DNA of 7,783 nt from the NCBI GenBank assembly GCA_934489915.1, contig CAKSSZ010000068.1:1-7783 (forward strand). Reading direction: 5' to 3'. The notes beneath the pieces were generated by a model. The model was not told the DNA's origin, did not search any database, and was given only the letters and a program-made list of their open reading frames with translations. The DNA comes from an uncultured Clostridia bacterium (GTDB lineage: Bacteria > Bacillota > Clostridia > HGM11514). The translations under genes and the position numbers were made by a program. Below are positions 1 through 5,825 of the stretch, piece by piece (position 1 is the stretch's first letter; every line of letters begins with the position of its first letter).

Positions 1-63
1 GTAAAGGCGTAATCAGTCTGATACTTATAAATCGATTACACCTAAATTTAACAAGTTCAGTAG
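1..63. other. Left-edge leader, no identifiable gene
   Basis: This AT-rich stretch holds no supportable gene. In frame 1 it reads V-K-A-stop, with TAA at 10-12, which could be the very end of an upstream plus-strand gene, but three codons cannot be identified. There is a small palindrome ATCAG-T-CTGAT (12-22) and a 6-base inverted pair GTAATC (9-14) / GATTAC (34-39). TTAACA at 48-53 resembles a -35 box, but the only nearby -10-like sequence (TATGAG, 73-78, 19-base spacer) is poor and lies inside the following hairpin. Confidence 0.3.
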
Positions 64-94
64 AAAGCTCCATATGAGAATATGGAGCTTTTTT
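64..94 (+). terminator. Intrinsic terminator hairpin upstream of hslO
   Basis: A perfect 12-bp stem, AAAGCTCCATAT (64-75) paired with ATATGGAGCTTT (80-91), encloses a GAGA tetraloop (76-79). The T-run continues to 94, giving six T in a row (89-94). The T-run lies on the plus-strand 3' side and there is no comparable run on the other side, so termination should act on plus-strand transcription. It ends only 24 bases before the hslO start codon. It may terminate an upstream gene that ends just left of the window, or attenuate the hslO transcript. An in-frame ATG within the hairpin (74) would extend hslO by 15 residues but is not a plausible start. Confidence 0.8.
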
Positions 95-103
95 ACTGGG
101 AAC

Positions 104-110
104 AAGGGGG
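104..110 (+). promoter_or_regulatory. Ribosome binding site of hslO
   Basis: AAGGGGG lies 8 bases before the ATG at 119 and decides that start over the in-frame ATG at 74, which sits in the terminator loop region and has no Shine-Dalgarno sequence. Confidence 0.75.
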
Positions 111-118
111 CATATCGA

Positions 119-1000
119 ATGGATACAATTATTAAAACAATGGCGTTTCACAAAACCGTGCGGGCATACGGTGCGGTGACGACGGAGCTTGTAAACCGTG
201 CCGCTGCGCTGCATAAAACCATGCCGGTGGGGACGGCCGCTTTAGGGCGTGCGCTGACTGCTGCTGCCATTATGGGAGCAATGCTCAAGGAACCGGGGGA
301 ATCCGTTTCCCTGCAATGGAAGGGCGGCGGCCCTTTGGGGAGTGTGTTTGCGCTGGGCGAGTTCGGCGCCAAGGTGCGGGGATATGTGGACAATCCTCTG
401 GTGGATCTGCCTCTTTCCCCCAGCGGCAAGCTGGATGTAGGAACGGCTGTCGGCGTTGACGGAACCTTGAGCGTGGTACGGCAGCTGGCGGTCGGTGAGC
501 CGTATGTGGGGCAGATCCCGTTGGTCAGCGGTGAAATTGCCGATGATCTGACGGTTTATTATGCAAAGAGCGAGCAGATTCCAAGCGCTGTGGGTTTGGG
601 CGTTTTGGTAGACGTGGACTACAGCGTGAAGGCGGCGGGCGGCTTTATCATCAGCCTCATGCCCGGGGCGGAGGAGGAAACCGTTTGCCGCATTGAAGAG
701 GGACTGCGCCGGGTGAAATCGGTCACGGATTTAGTTGCCGGCGGGACGGACGCCGCCGGGATTTTACAGGCTGTTTTGGGAGATGCTGAACTGGAAGAGG
801 TGGAGACGCTGACCCCGGCCTATGCCTGCCCGTGTTCGTTAGAGCGAATGGAACGGGGGCTGCTGAGCTTAGGACGGGAGGAGCTGACCGAGCTGGCAGA
901 AAAGCCGGAGGGGGCAGAGCTGGTTTGCCACTTCTGCAACCACAGTTATCAAATTTCTCAAAAACGCCTGCGTGAGCTGGCAAAACAGGCAAAGCATTAA
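119..1000 (+). CDS. hslO: Hsp33, redox-regulated molecular chaperone
   Basis: This encodes a 293-residue cytoplasmic holdase chaperone, the usual size of the Hsp33 family. In this family four cysteines bind zinc in the reduced inactive state and form disulfides under oxidative plus unfolding stress, which activates the protein. The zinc site is visible near the C-terminus as C237-P-C239 and C270-H-F-C273, the CxC...CxxC signature. The N-terminal core carries typical family sequence, including LGRALTAAAIMGAMLK (about residues 42-57) and LQWKGGGPLGS (about 65-75). C190 is an extra cysteine outside the switch. The ATG at 119 is chosen for its Shine-Dalgarno sequence and the resulting length. A strong hairpin ends 24 bases upstream, so its own promoter is unclear. 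The YoaK-like gene follows after 13 bases and is probably co-transcribed. Confidence 0.95.
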   Translation: MDTIIKTMAFHKTVRAYGAVTTELVNRAAALHKTMPVGTAALGRALTAAAIMGAMLKEPGESVSLQWKGGGPLGSVFALGEFGAKVRGYVDNPLVDLPLSPSGKLDVGTAVGVDGTLSVVRQLAVGEPYVGQIPLVSGEIADDLTVYYAKSEQIPSAVGLGVLVDVDYSVKAAGGFIISLMPGAEEETVCRIEEGLRRVKSVTDLVAGGTDAAGILQAVLGDAELEEVETLTPAYACPCSLERMERGLLSLGREELTELAEKPEGAELVCHFCNHSYQISQKRLRELAKQAKH

Positions 1001-1013
1001 AAGGGTGATTGAA

Positions 1014-1733
1014 ATGGAAGAAAAAAATACCGATCAGGATTATCTGGAGTGTGAAAAATTTTGGATTTTTCTCATGATGATCGGCGTAGGCGGCTTTCTG
1101 GGCGCTTATACCTTTGTGCTGAAGGGGGGCGTGTTCTGTAACGCCCAAACGGCAAATTTTGTGCTGCTTGCCCTGCATTTGGGACAGGGGCATTGGGCAA
1201 AAGCGGGTTATTTTCTCATTCCCATTTCTGCTTATTTGGCCGGCGCCATTTTATCGGAATTTTTACCGAAGCGGATCAACCGCTGGGAGATTTTAAGGTG
1301 GGATACCTTTTTTGTAGGGTTTGAAATGATCTGCTTTTTATTGATCGGGCTGGTGCCGGATGACGCACCGCCCCAATTTTGCCAGATCTTTGTGAATTTT
1401 GTGGCTTCCATGCAATATAACACCTTCCGGCAGGCAAAGGGGGTATCCCTTGCCACCACCTTTTGCACCAACCACTTGCGGCAGGTGGGGATCCATACGG
1501 TGAAGTGGTTCCATAAGAAGAATCCGGCTGCGTTGGTTCGGTTGAAGATGCACGGGTGGATGCTGGGCGCATTTGTGGCAGGAGGGATTGCCTCTGCCTT
1601 TTTGTGCGGTCGGTTTCAGGGAAAGGCCATTTGGTGGGCAGAACTTTTGCTACTGATTGTATTTTTGGATCTGCTCCGTGCCGATTTGAGCTATGAAAAG
1701 GATCGGATCCATCAGGTGCCGCACGGCCATTAA
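1014..1733 (+). CDS. YoaK/DUF1275 family membrane protein
   Basis: This encodes a 239-residue integral membrane protein of the YoaK (DUF1275) family, whose biochemical function I do not know to be established. The family signature is near the N-terminus: GGFLGAYTFVLKGGVFCNAQTANFVLL (residues 26 to 52, shown here by its key elements GG, AYT, GGVF, NAQTAN). Hydrophobic segments lie at about 16-36, 64-84, 96-114, 181-200 and 204-222, with a shorter one near 120-135, consistent with about six membrane spans. A basic loop (about 153-178, rich in H, K, R) lies between spans. The ATG at 1014 is preferred because AGGGTG (1002-1007) lies 6 bases upstream; an upstream in-frame ATG at 972 lies within hslO. 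The gene follows hslO by 13 bases and ends before a strong hairpin, so hslO and this gene look like a two-gene unit. Confidence 0.88.
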   Translation: MEEKNTDQDYLECEKFWIFLMMIGVGGFLGAYTFVLKGGVFCNAQTANFVLLALHLGQGHWAKAGYFLIPISAYLAGAILSEFLPKRINRWEILRWDTFFVGFEMICFLLIGLVPDDAPPQFCQIFVNFVASMQYNTFRQAKGVSLATTFCTNHLRQVGIHTVKWFHKKNPAALVRLKMHGWMLGAFVAGGIASAFLCGRFQGKAIWWAELLLLIVFLDLLRADLSYEKDRIHQVPHGH

Positions 1734-1773
1734 GAAGCGGTTTTTGCCGGAAAGTCAGGTTGAAAAAAGAAAA

Positions 1774-1814
1774 GCAAAATCGCCCGAAATCTCAATGATT
1801 TCGGGCGATTTTGC
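1774..1814. terminator. Hairpin terminator between convergent genes
   Basis: A perfect 18-bp stem pairs GCAAAATCGCCCGAAATC (1774-1791) with its reverse complement (1797-1814) around a 5-base loop. It lies between the stop codons of the YoaK-like gene (1733, plus) and the histidine-phosphatase gene (1831, minus). Read on the minus strand, the stem is followed by a T-rich run (the complement of the A-rich tract at about 1763-1773), so it is a strong terminator for the manA-phosphatase operon. On the plus strand the following T-run is weaker and interrupted (TTTT at 1821-1824), but the 3' arm itself ends in TTTT-GC, so it probably stops plus-strand transcription as well. Confidence 0.88.
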
Positions 1815-1830
1815 ATGTGATTTTATCTTG

Positions 1831-2565
1831 TTACTCATCCCAATTACGAACGCTCCCCGGTTCGTACACCTCCGGTAAAAGCCCTGCCTTGGAGAGCGGC
1901 TCTCCGGCGGCATAAAGGTGGGAGGTGTCTCCGAATTGGAGACACCGGAAGGAGACGTCCCCCCGCTCCACCTCAGAGGAAACCAGGGTGGTAACAGAGG
2001 TAGGCGCCATATAGAAGCTTTGCCACAGCTGGGCGGTGGAGATGCCGGTTAAATATCCAACAACAGCAGACCCCAATGCCAAATGGCAGAACAGCACAAT
2101 GGTAAAGTCCCGGTTATGTTCGCAGCGGTAGCCTAAGCCGTCCCGCCGGTATCCGTAGGATGAGAGCAGCTGATCCACCCCCTGCTTGGTTTCTTCAAAA
2201 ATTTCTTTGGAGTTACCGGTATTGATGATGGGGGCGTTGACCCAGTTTTCCCGATCAAAATAGTCGGGGGAACCGGTCAGCTCCCGAAAGGGCAGATCCC
2301 ACGGATAGCCGTGCCCCCGTTTCCCATAGGGTTGAATTTTGCCTCGGAATTCTTCCATCCAGGGGAGAATTTTCGCTTCCCGACCCAGTTTTTCCAAGGT
2401 TGGCCGGGCGGTATCCCGCGCTCTTCCCAAGGGGGAGCAATAAAAATCTTCTACCGGAAGCTTGGTAAGCCGCCGGGAGAGCAGCTCTGCCTCCCGCCAG
2501 CCCTTGGGCGTGAGAGAATCAATGCTGTAATCCGGCTCACCGTGACGTACAATTAAAATTCTCAT
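1831..2565 (-). CDS. Histidine phosphatase family protein (phosphoglycerate mutase-like)
   Basis: This encodes 244 residues of the histidine phosphatase superfamily, which uses a phospho-histidine intermediate to hydrolyse or transfer phosphate. The N-terminus carries the catalytic motif R7-H8-G9 in RILIVRHGEPDY, followed by SPLGRARDTA (44-53) with its phosphate-binding arginine. Acidic residues in EEFRG (71-75) probably supply the acid/base, and the second catalytic histidine is H161 in LFCHLALG. A longer than usual stretch between these (about 76-155), rich in aromatic and charged residues, probably forms a substrate cap. The substrate cannot be read from the sequence; phosphoglycerate mutase activity is not implied. 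The start at 2565 follows AGGAGGAAG, and its ATG overlaps the manA stop as ATGA, so translational coupling is likely. An in-frame upward extension to 2793 lies entirely in manA and was rejected. Confidence 0.88.
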   Translation of the reverse strand: MRILIVRHGEPDYSIDSLTPKGWREAELLSRRLTKLPVEDFYCSPLGRARDTARPTLEKLGREAKILPWMEEFRGKIQPYGKRGHGYPWDLPFRELTGSPDYFDRENWVNAPIINTGNSKEIFEETKQGVDQLLSSYGYRRDGLGYRCEHNRDFTIVLFCHLALGSAVVGYLTGISTAQLWQSFYMAPTSVTTLVSSEVERGDVSFRCLQFGDTSHLYAAGEPLSKAGLLPEVYEPGSVRNWDE

Positions 2566-3491
2566 TCCGCTTCCTCCTGTTCTGTACAGACCAGGTAAAC
2601 CCCATCGCCCTGAACGGTATATGCGCCCAAATTTGCCGGGATCAGATAGGTATCCCCGGCGGTGATAGGCTGGGGTTCTGCGCTGGAAAGAATCTGCCCC
2701 TGACCCGAAACGCAGAAAACAATGTGAAAATGCCCGTCCGTATTGCGGGACACGGTTTGACCGGTGTATTTCCGAATGGAAAAGTAGGGGCACTGCGCCA
2801 ACAGCACATTTTCCCCGCTGACCGGTTTGGCGTCCTTTGCGGCGTGCAGGTTTGCCACTGCCAGGCTTTCTTCCAGATGGAGAGGGCGCAGCTTTCCTTC
2901 TTTGTCTTTCCGCTGATAGTCATAGAGCCGATAGGTGGTGTTGGAATTTTGCTGAATTTCTGCTACCAGCAGTCCTTCACACAGGCAATGCACGGTGCCG
3001 GCGGGGATGAAATACGCCTCTCCTGCCGAGACGGGAATATAGTTGATTTCCTGCTCCAGGGCGCCGTTTTGCACAGCGGCGCGTACTTCTTGAGCGGTCA
3101 TGTCACGCTTCCAGCCGTAGCCGATTTTTGCACCCGGCTTGGCGTCGATGATATACCACATTTCTGTTTTTCCCCGGGGGCTGTTTTCATGCGCCCGGGC
3201 ATATGCGTCATCCGGATGCACCTGAATGGAAAGATCCCGGTTGGCGTCAATCAATTTAAACAGCAGGGGAAAATCCGCCGGGGCGAATTCCGGGTGAGCG
3301 GTTAAGACCTGCACTAAGCTTTGCCCGGCAAAGGCACCGTTTGCCACAACGCTTTCCCCGGCGGGGTGAGTGGAAAGCTCCCAGCTTTCCCCGGCGTTGT
3401 CAGCGGTGCAGTCCTTGTGATAAATTTGCTTTAATTGCGTGCCGCCCCAAATCAAATATTTGATGGAAGGTTTCATTTTGAGTGGATACAT
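2562..3491 (-). CDS. manA: Mannose-6-phosphate isomerase, class I
   Basis: This encodes 309 residues, the short form typical of Firmicutes. The enzyme interconverts mannose-6-phosphate and fructose-6-phosphate in the cytoplasm with a zinc ion. The cupin fold signature is complete: Q90 and H92 in SIQVHPDD, E110 in GKTEMWY and H168 in FIPAGTVH are the expected zinc ligands, and R188 in YRLYDYQR is the expected catalytic arginine. The N-terminus PLKMKPSIKYLIWGGTQL matches the family opening with its WGG motif, which supports the start at 3491 over the ATG at 3476. Its Shine-Dalgarno is modest (GAGG, 4 bases away; a better AAAGGA is 11 bases away). The gene leads a two-gene minus operon, overlapping the phosphatase gene by 4 bases. 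Its role could be catabolism of mannose or supply of mannose-6-phosphate for glycan precursors; the window does not decide. Confidence 0.95.
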   Translation of the reverse strand: MYPLKMKPSIKYLIWGGTQLKQIYHKDCTADNAGESWELSTHPAGESVVANGAFAGQSLVQVLTAHPEFAPADFPLLFKLIDANRDLSIQVHPDDAYARAHENSPRGKTEMWYIIDAKPGAKIGYGWKRDMTAQEVRAAVQNGALEQEINYIPVSAGEAYFIPAGTVHCLCEGLLVAEIQQNSNTTYRLYDYQRKDKEGKLRPLHLEESLAVANLHAAKDAKPVSGENVLLAQCPYFSIRKYTGQTVSRNTDGHFHIVFCVSGQGQILSSAEPQPITAGDTYLIPANLGAYTVQGDGVYLVCTEQEEAE

Positions 3492-3528
3492 TTTGCCTCA
3501 TGTCCTTTCTGTCTGTTCTCTTTCTTCT

Positions 3529-3557
3529 ATTTTACCCCAAAACATACAGTTCGTCCA
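3529..3557 (-). promoter_or_regulatory. Predicted sigma-A promoter of manA
   Basis: Read on the minus strand, TGGACG (3557-3552) is the -35 box and TAAAAT (3534-3529) the -10 box, with a 17-base spacer. They match TTGACA and TATAAT at 4 and 5 of 6 positions. Transcription should start near 3522, giving an untranslated leader of about 30 bases before the manA ATG. Confidence 0.6.
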
Positions 3558-3572
3558 GTAAAAAAGTAAAAA
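3557..3572. repeat. Tandem 8-bp repeat between divergent promoters
   Basis: AGTAAAAA occurs twice in direct succession (3557-3564 and 3565-3572). It lies between the -35 box of the minus-strand manA promoter and the -35 box of the plus-strand tagA promoter. The A-tracts could act as an UP element for the plus promoter (immediately upstream of its -35 at 3576) or bind a regulator shared by both promoters; chance in an AT-rich spacer is also possible. Confidence 0.5.
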
Positions 3573-3575
3573 TGG

Positions 3576-3604
3576 TTGAAATTTTTTTACCTTTGTGATA
3601 TAAT
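3576..3604 (+). promoter_or_regulatory. Strong predicted sigma-A promoter of the tagA-thyX-tmk operon
   Basis: TTGAAA (3576-3581) and TATAAT (3599-3604) are separated by exactly 17 bases, and the -10 is preceded by TGA (3596-3598), an extended -10 element. The -35 differs from consensus by one base. A start near 3611 gives a leader of about 22 bases. The placement rules out the in-frame TTG at 3576 and ATG at 3603 as translation starts of tagA. Confidence 0.85.
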
Positions 3605-3620
3605 GAATAGGAATATGTGT

Positions 3621-3630
3621 GGAAAGGCGG
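3621..3630 (+). promoter_or_regulatory. Ribosome binding site of the tagA-like gene
   Basis: GGAAAGGCGG lies just before the ATG at 3633 (AAAGG core, 5-base gap). It fixes that start over the in-frame ATG at 3615, which has no Shine-Dalgarno sequence and almost no leader given the predicted transcription start. Confidence 0.65.
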
Positions 3631-3632
3631 CG

Positions 3633-4376
3633 ATGCCCGTGGATCAGGTTCGCATTTTAGGTGTGACGGTGGATAACGTCACAATGGATCAGGCAGAAGC
3701 GTTGGTTTGGAAGTGGATGGAGGAGACGGGAAACCGTATGATAGTGACCCCCAATCCTGAAATTATTTATCGGGCATATCAGGAGCCGGCGTTTCGGGAG
3801 GTGTTAAATTCCTCCGATCTGACCTTGCCGGACGGAATCGGCGTGGTGTACGGTGCAAAAATTTTGGGAACGCCCCTGCAGGAGCGGGTGCCGGGCTATG
3901 AGCTGTGCTGCCGGGTACTGCAGGGCTTGAGCGAGCATGGGAAAAGCGTTTTCTTATTAGGCGGCAAGCCGGGTGTGGCAGAGCAGGCGGCGGAGCGGAT
4001 CCCCGGGATGTTCCCCGGAGCTAAGGTTGCAGGCTTTTGCGACGGATATTTTAAGGATGACGGAGCGGTGATTGAGCAGATCAACCGTTCCGGTGCGGAT
4101 TTTTTGATGGTATGCATTGGGTTCCCCCGGCAGGAGCAGTGGATTGCCCGCTATCGGGATCGGTTAAACGTGAAGGTAAGCATTGGCGCAGGCGGGTCGG
4201 TGGATGTGCTGGCCGGTACGGTGAAGCGTGCGCCGGCGTTTTTTTGTAAATTCGGGCTGGAATGGTTTTATCGTCTGCTAAAGCAGCCGTGGCGGCTGAA
4301 GCGGATGATGGTTCTGCCGAAATTTTTATGGACGGTTATGATACGAAAAGCGAAGGGAGACGGTGCAAATGCTTAA
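3633..4376 (+). CDS. tagA: WecG/TagA/CpsF family glycosyltransferase
   Basis: This encodes a 247-residue transferase of the GT26 family. TagA-type members move N-acetylmannosamine from UDP-ManNAc to undecaprenyl-diphospho-GlcNAc, making the linkage unit of wall teichoic acids, while WecG and CpsF relatives use other sugars. Family motifs occur in order: VTPNPEI (residues 38-44, with the conserved T39 and N41), LPDGIGVVYGAK (65-76, D67 probably the catalytic base), ERVPG (84-88), FLLGGKPG (107-114), FCDGYF (135-140), IGFPRQEQW (162-170) and GAGGSVD (185-191). The C-terminus is basic and aromatic (WFYRLLKQPWRLKRM, 211-225), the region that in TagA homologues is involved in membrane association and the active site. 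There is no signal peptide, so it should act at the inner face of the membrane. It heads the operon behind a strong promoter and overlaps thyX. The exact sugar donor is uncertain. Confidence 0.88.
   Translation: MPVDQVRILGVTVDNVTMDQAEALVWKWMEETGNRMIVTPNPEIIYRAYQEPAFREVLNSSDLTLPDGIGVVYGAKILGTPLQERVPGYELCCRVLQGLSEHGKSVFLLGGKPGVAEQAAERIPGMFPGAKVAGFCDGYFKDDGAVIEQINRSGADFLMVCIGFPRQEQWIARYRDRLNVKVSIGAGGSVDVLAGTVKRAPAFFCKFGLEWFYRLLKQPWRLKRMMVLPKFLWTVMIRKAKGDGANA
4353..4359 (+). promoter_or_regulatory. Ribosome binding site of thyX
   Basis: AAGGGAG lies within the end of the tagA-like gene, 9 bases before the ATG at 4369 but only 3 bases before an in-frame GTG at 4363. The spacing favours the ATG. 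Confidence 0.6.
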
Positions 4377-5148
4377 GGTAACCTTGTTGGAGCATACTCC
4401 TCAGCCGGAACGGCTGGTGGCAGCCGCAGCGAAGTTATGTTATTCCTCATCGGATATTGACGGCTTGATGGAAGGGCTGACGGCAGAAAAAACGGAAGCA
4501 TTTTTAGAAAAGCTCATGTCCTTTTCTCACGAAAGCCCCATTGAACATGTGAGCTTTACCTTTGGGATTGAAGGGGTGTCCCGTGCGCTGCTGGCACAAA
4601 TTACCCGGCATCGGCTGGCTTCTTACAGTGTGAAATCTCAGCGGTATGTGACCGAGCACCAGTTTCAGTATGTAACGCCGCCGGCAATTGAAGAAAATCC
4701 GGAGGCAAAGGCGTTGTTTGTTGACACCATGGAGACGCTGCAAAAGCGGTATAATCAGCTGGCGGATCTGTTGGAGGAGACCCATTACCGGGCGCTGCTT
4801 CAAAACGGCGTGCCGGAGAAAAAAGCCCGGGCACAGGCGGAAAAGAAGGCAATTGAGGACGCTCGCTTTGTGCTGCCTAACGCTTGCGAGACCAAGATGC
4901 TTGTGACCATGAACGCTCGGAGCTTATATAATTTCTTTCGGTTGCGGTGCTGTATGCGGGCGCAGTGGGAAATTCGGGAGCTGGCAACGCAAATGCTCCG
5001 TCTTTGCCGGGAGGCGGCGCCGGTGCTTTTTGCAAATGCGGGGCCGTCCTGCGTTGGCGGCAGCTGCAGCGAAGGGGGCATGAGCTGCGGACAGGCTGCG
5101 CAAATGCGTGAAAAATTCAAACACCTGGGAGAGGAAAGCAATGGGTAA
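4369..5148 (+). CDS. thyX: Flavin-dependent thymidylate synthase ThyX
   Basis: This encodes 259 residues. ThyX converts dUMP to dTMP using methylene-tetrahydrofolate as carbon donor and reduced FAD as hydride source, independent of the classical ThyA. The diagnostic RHRX7S motif is present as R80-H81-R82 ... S90 in TRHRLASYSVKSQRY. Other family blocks are SHESPIEH (53-60), EDARFVLPNA (163-172) and NARSLYNFFRLR (182-193), which supply dUMP and FAD contacts. The C-terminal tail has three spaced cysteines (C228, C233, C240). The ATG overlaps the end of the tagA-like gene by 8 bases, and tmk starts 8 bases before the thyX stop, so the three genes are likely translationally coupled. ThyX directly feeds Tmk. 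Confidence 0.95.
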   Translation: MLKVTLLEHTPQPERLVAAAAKLCYSSSDIDGLMEGLTAEKTEAFLEKLMSFSHESPIEHVSFTFGIEGVSRALLAQITRHRLASYSVKSQRYVTEHQFQYVTPPAIEENPEAKALFVDTMETLQKRYNQLADLLEETHYRALLQNGVPEKKARAQAEKKAIEDARFVLPNACETKMLVTMNARSLYNFFRLRCCMRAQWEIRELATQMLRLCREAAPVLFANAGPSCVGGSCSEGGMSCGQAAQMREKFKHLGEESNG

Positions 5149-5809
5149 GTTAATTGTGATCGAAGGGGTGGACGCCAGCGGAAAGCAGACACAGACGGAG
5201 CTGCTGGCAAGCCGTTTGCCCGGGGCACGGAAAATAGAATTTCCCAATTATCAGAGTGAATCGTCTGCCTTGGTGAAGCTATATTTAAACGGCGCCTTCG
5301 GCAGCAAGCCGGAGGATGTGAGTCCGGAGGCGGCCTCTGTTTTTTTTGCCTGCGACCGGTATGCTTCCTACAAGATGGATTGGGGGGCGTTTTACCGGCA
5401 GGGGGGCGTGGTTCTGGCGGATCGGTATGTGACGTCGAATATGATTCACCAGACCTGCAAGCTGACCGACCCTGCCCGGCGGGAAGCGTTTTTACAGTGG
5501 CTGGATGAATTTGAATACGGCTTAATGGGGCTGCCTCGGCCGGATTTGGTGATTTTTTTGGATATGCCGCCGGAATACGGCCGGCAATTGATGGCGCACC
5601 GTGCCAATAAAAGCAACGGCAGCGATCAAAAGGATATTCACGAGCGGGATGAAGCTTACCTCCGCCGTGCTTATGAAAACGCTGTGGCGGTTGCAAAACG
5701 GATGGGCTGGTATCGGCTCCCCTGCGCACAGAACGGTAAGATTACATCGCCGGAGAAGATCTGCGAAGAGATTTGGCGGCAGGTGCAGACTGTCATAACG
5801 GAGTGTTAA
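5141..5809 (+). CDS. tmk: Thymidylate kinase (dTMP kinase)
   Basis: This encodes a 222-residue P-loop kinase that phosphorylates dTMP to dTDP with ATP. The P-loop is IEGVDASGKQTQ (residues 7-18), of the form GX4GKXT with K15 and T17, slightly different from the common DGAGKTT/DGSGKST. D94-R95-Y96 in LADRYVTSN is the DRY motif, FACDRYASY (69-77) lines the dTMP site, and DLVIFLDMPPE (135-145) is the core strand before the lid. The lid region (about 154-172, RANKSNG...HERD) carries R154 and R169. The start at 5141 has GGAGAGG 6 bases upstream and lies within the last codons of thyX; an upstream in-frame ATG at 5108 is inside thyX and lacks a site. Clustering with thyX makes dTMP kinase the best assignment within the dNMP kinase family. 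Confidence 0.92.
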   Translation: MGKLIVIEGVDASGKQTQTELLASRLPGARKIEFPNYQSESSALVKLYLNGAFGSKPEDVSPEAASVFFACDRYASYKMDWGAFYRQGGVVLADRYVTSNMIHQTCKLTDPARREAFLQWLDEFEYGLMGLPRPDLVIFLDMPPEYGRQLMAHRANKSNGSDQKDIHERDEAYLRRAYENAVAVAKRMGWYRLPCAQNGKITSPEKICEEIWRQVQTVITEC

Positions 5810-5825
5810 GAAAGGGGCATGTTTT

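Noticed and set aside
12..22. Small palindrome ATCAG-T-CTGAT near the left edge as an operator
   Set aside because: It is only 5 bp per arm, and no promoter or gene can be tied to it inside the window.
723..1193. Minus-strand open frame of 156 codons opposite hslO and the YoaK-like gene
   Set aside because: It spans two real plus-strand genes, has a low-complexity proline/arginine-rich product and no credible start context.
2566..2793. N-terminal extension of the histidine phosphatase
   Set aside because: The extra 76 residues are a frame-shifted reading of the manA 3' end; the RHG motif belongs at the extreme N-terminus and the ATG at 2565 has a strong Shine-Dalgarno sequence.
2724..3305. 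Plus-strand open frame of 193 codons opposite manA
   Set aside because: It lies wholly antisense to a manA gene with all catalytic residues intact, and the product shows no family motif.
3576..3632. Upstream starts (TTG 3576, ATG 3603, ATG 3615) for the tagA-like gene
   Set aside because: The first two fall inside the -35 and -10 boxes of a strong promoter. The third has no ribosome binding site, whereas 3633 does.
4800..5729. Long minus-strand open frame (309 codons) opposite thyX and tmk
   Set aside because: Its translation is rich in P, R and S with no recognisable domain. It is antisense to two clearly conserved genes, so it is a by-product of their codon usage.
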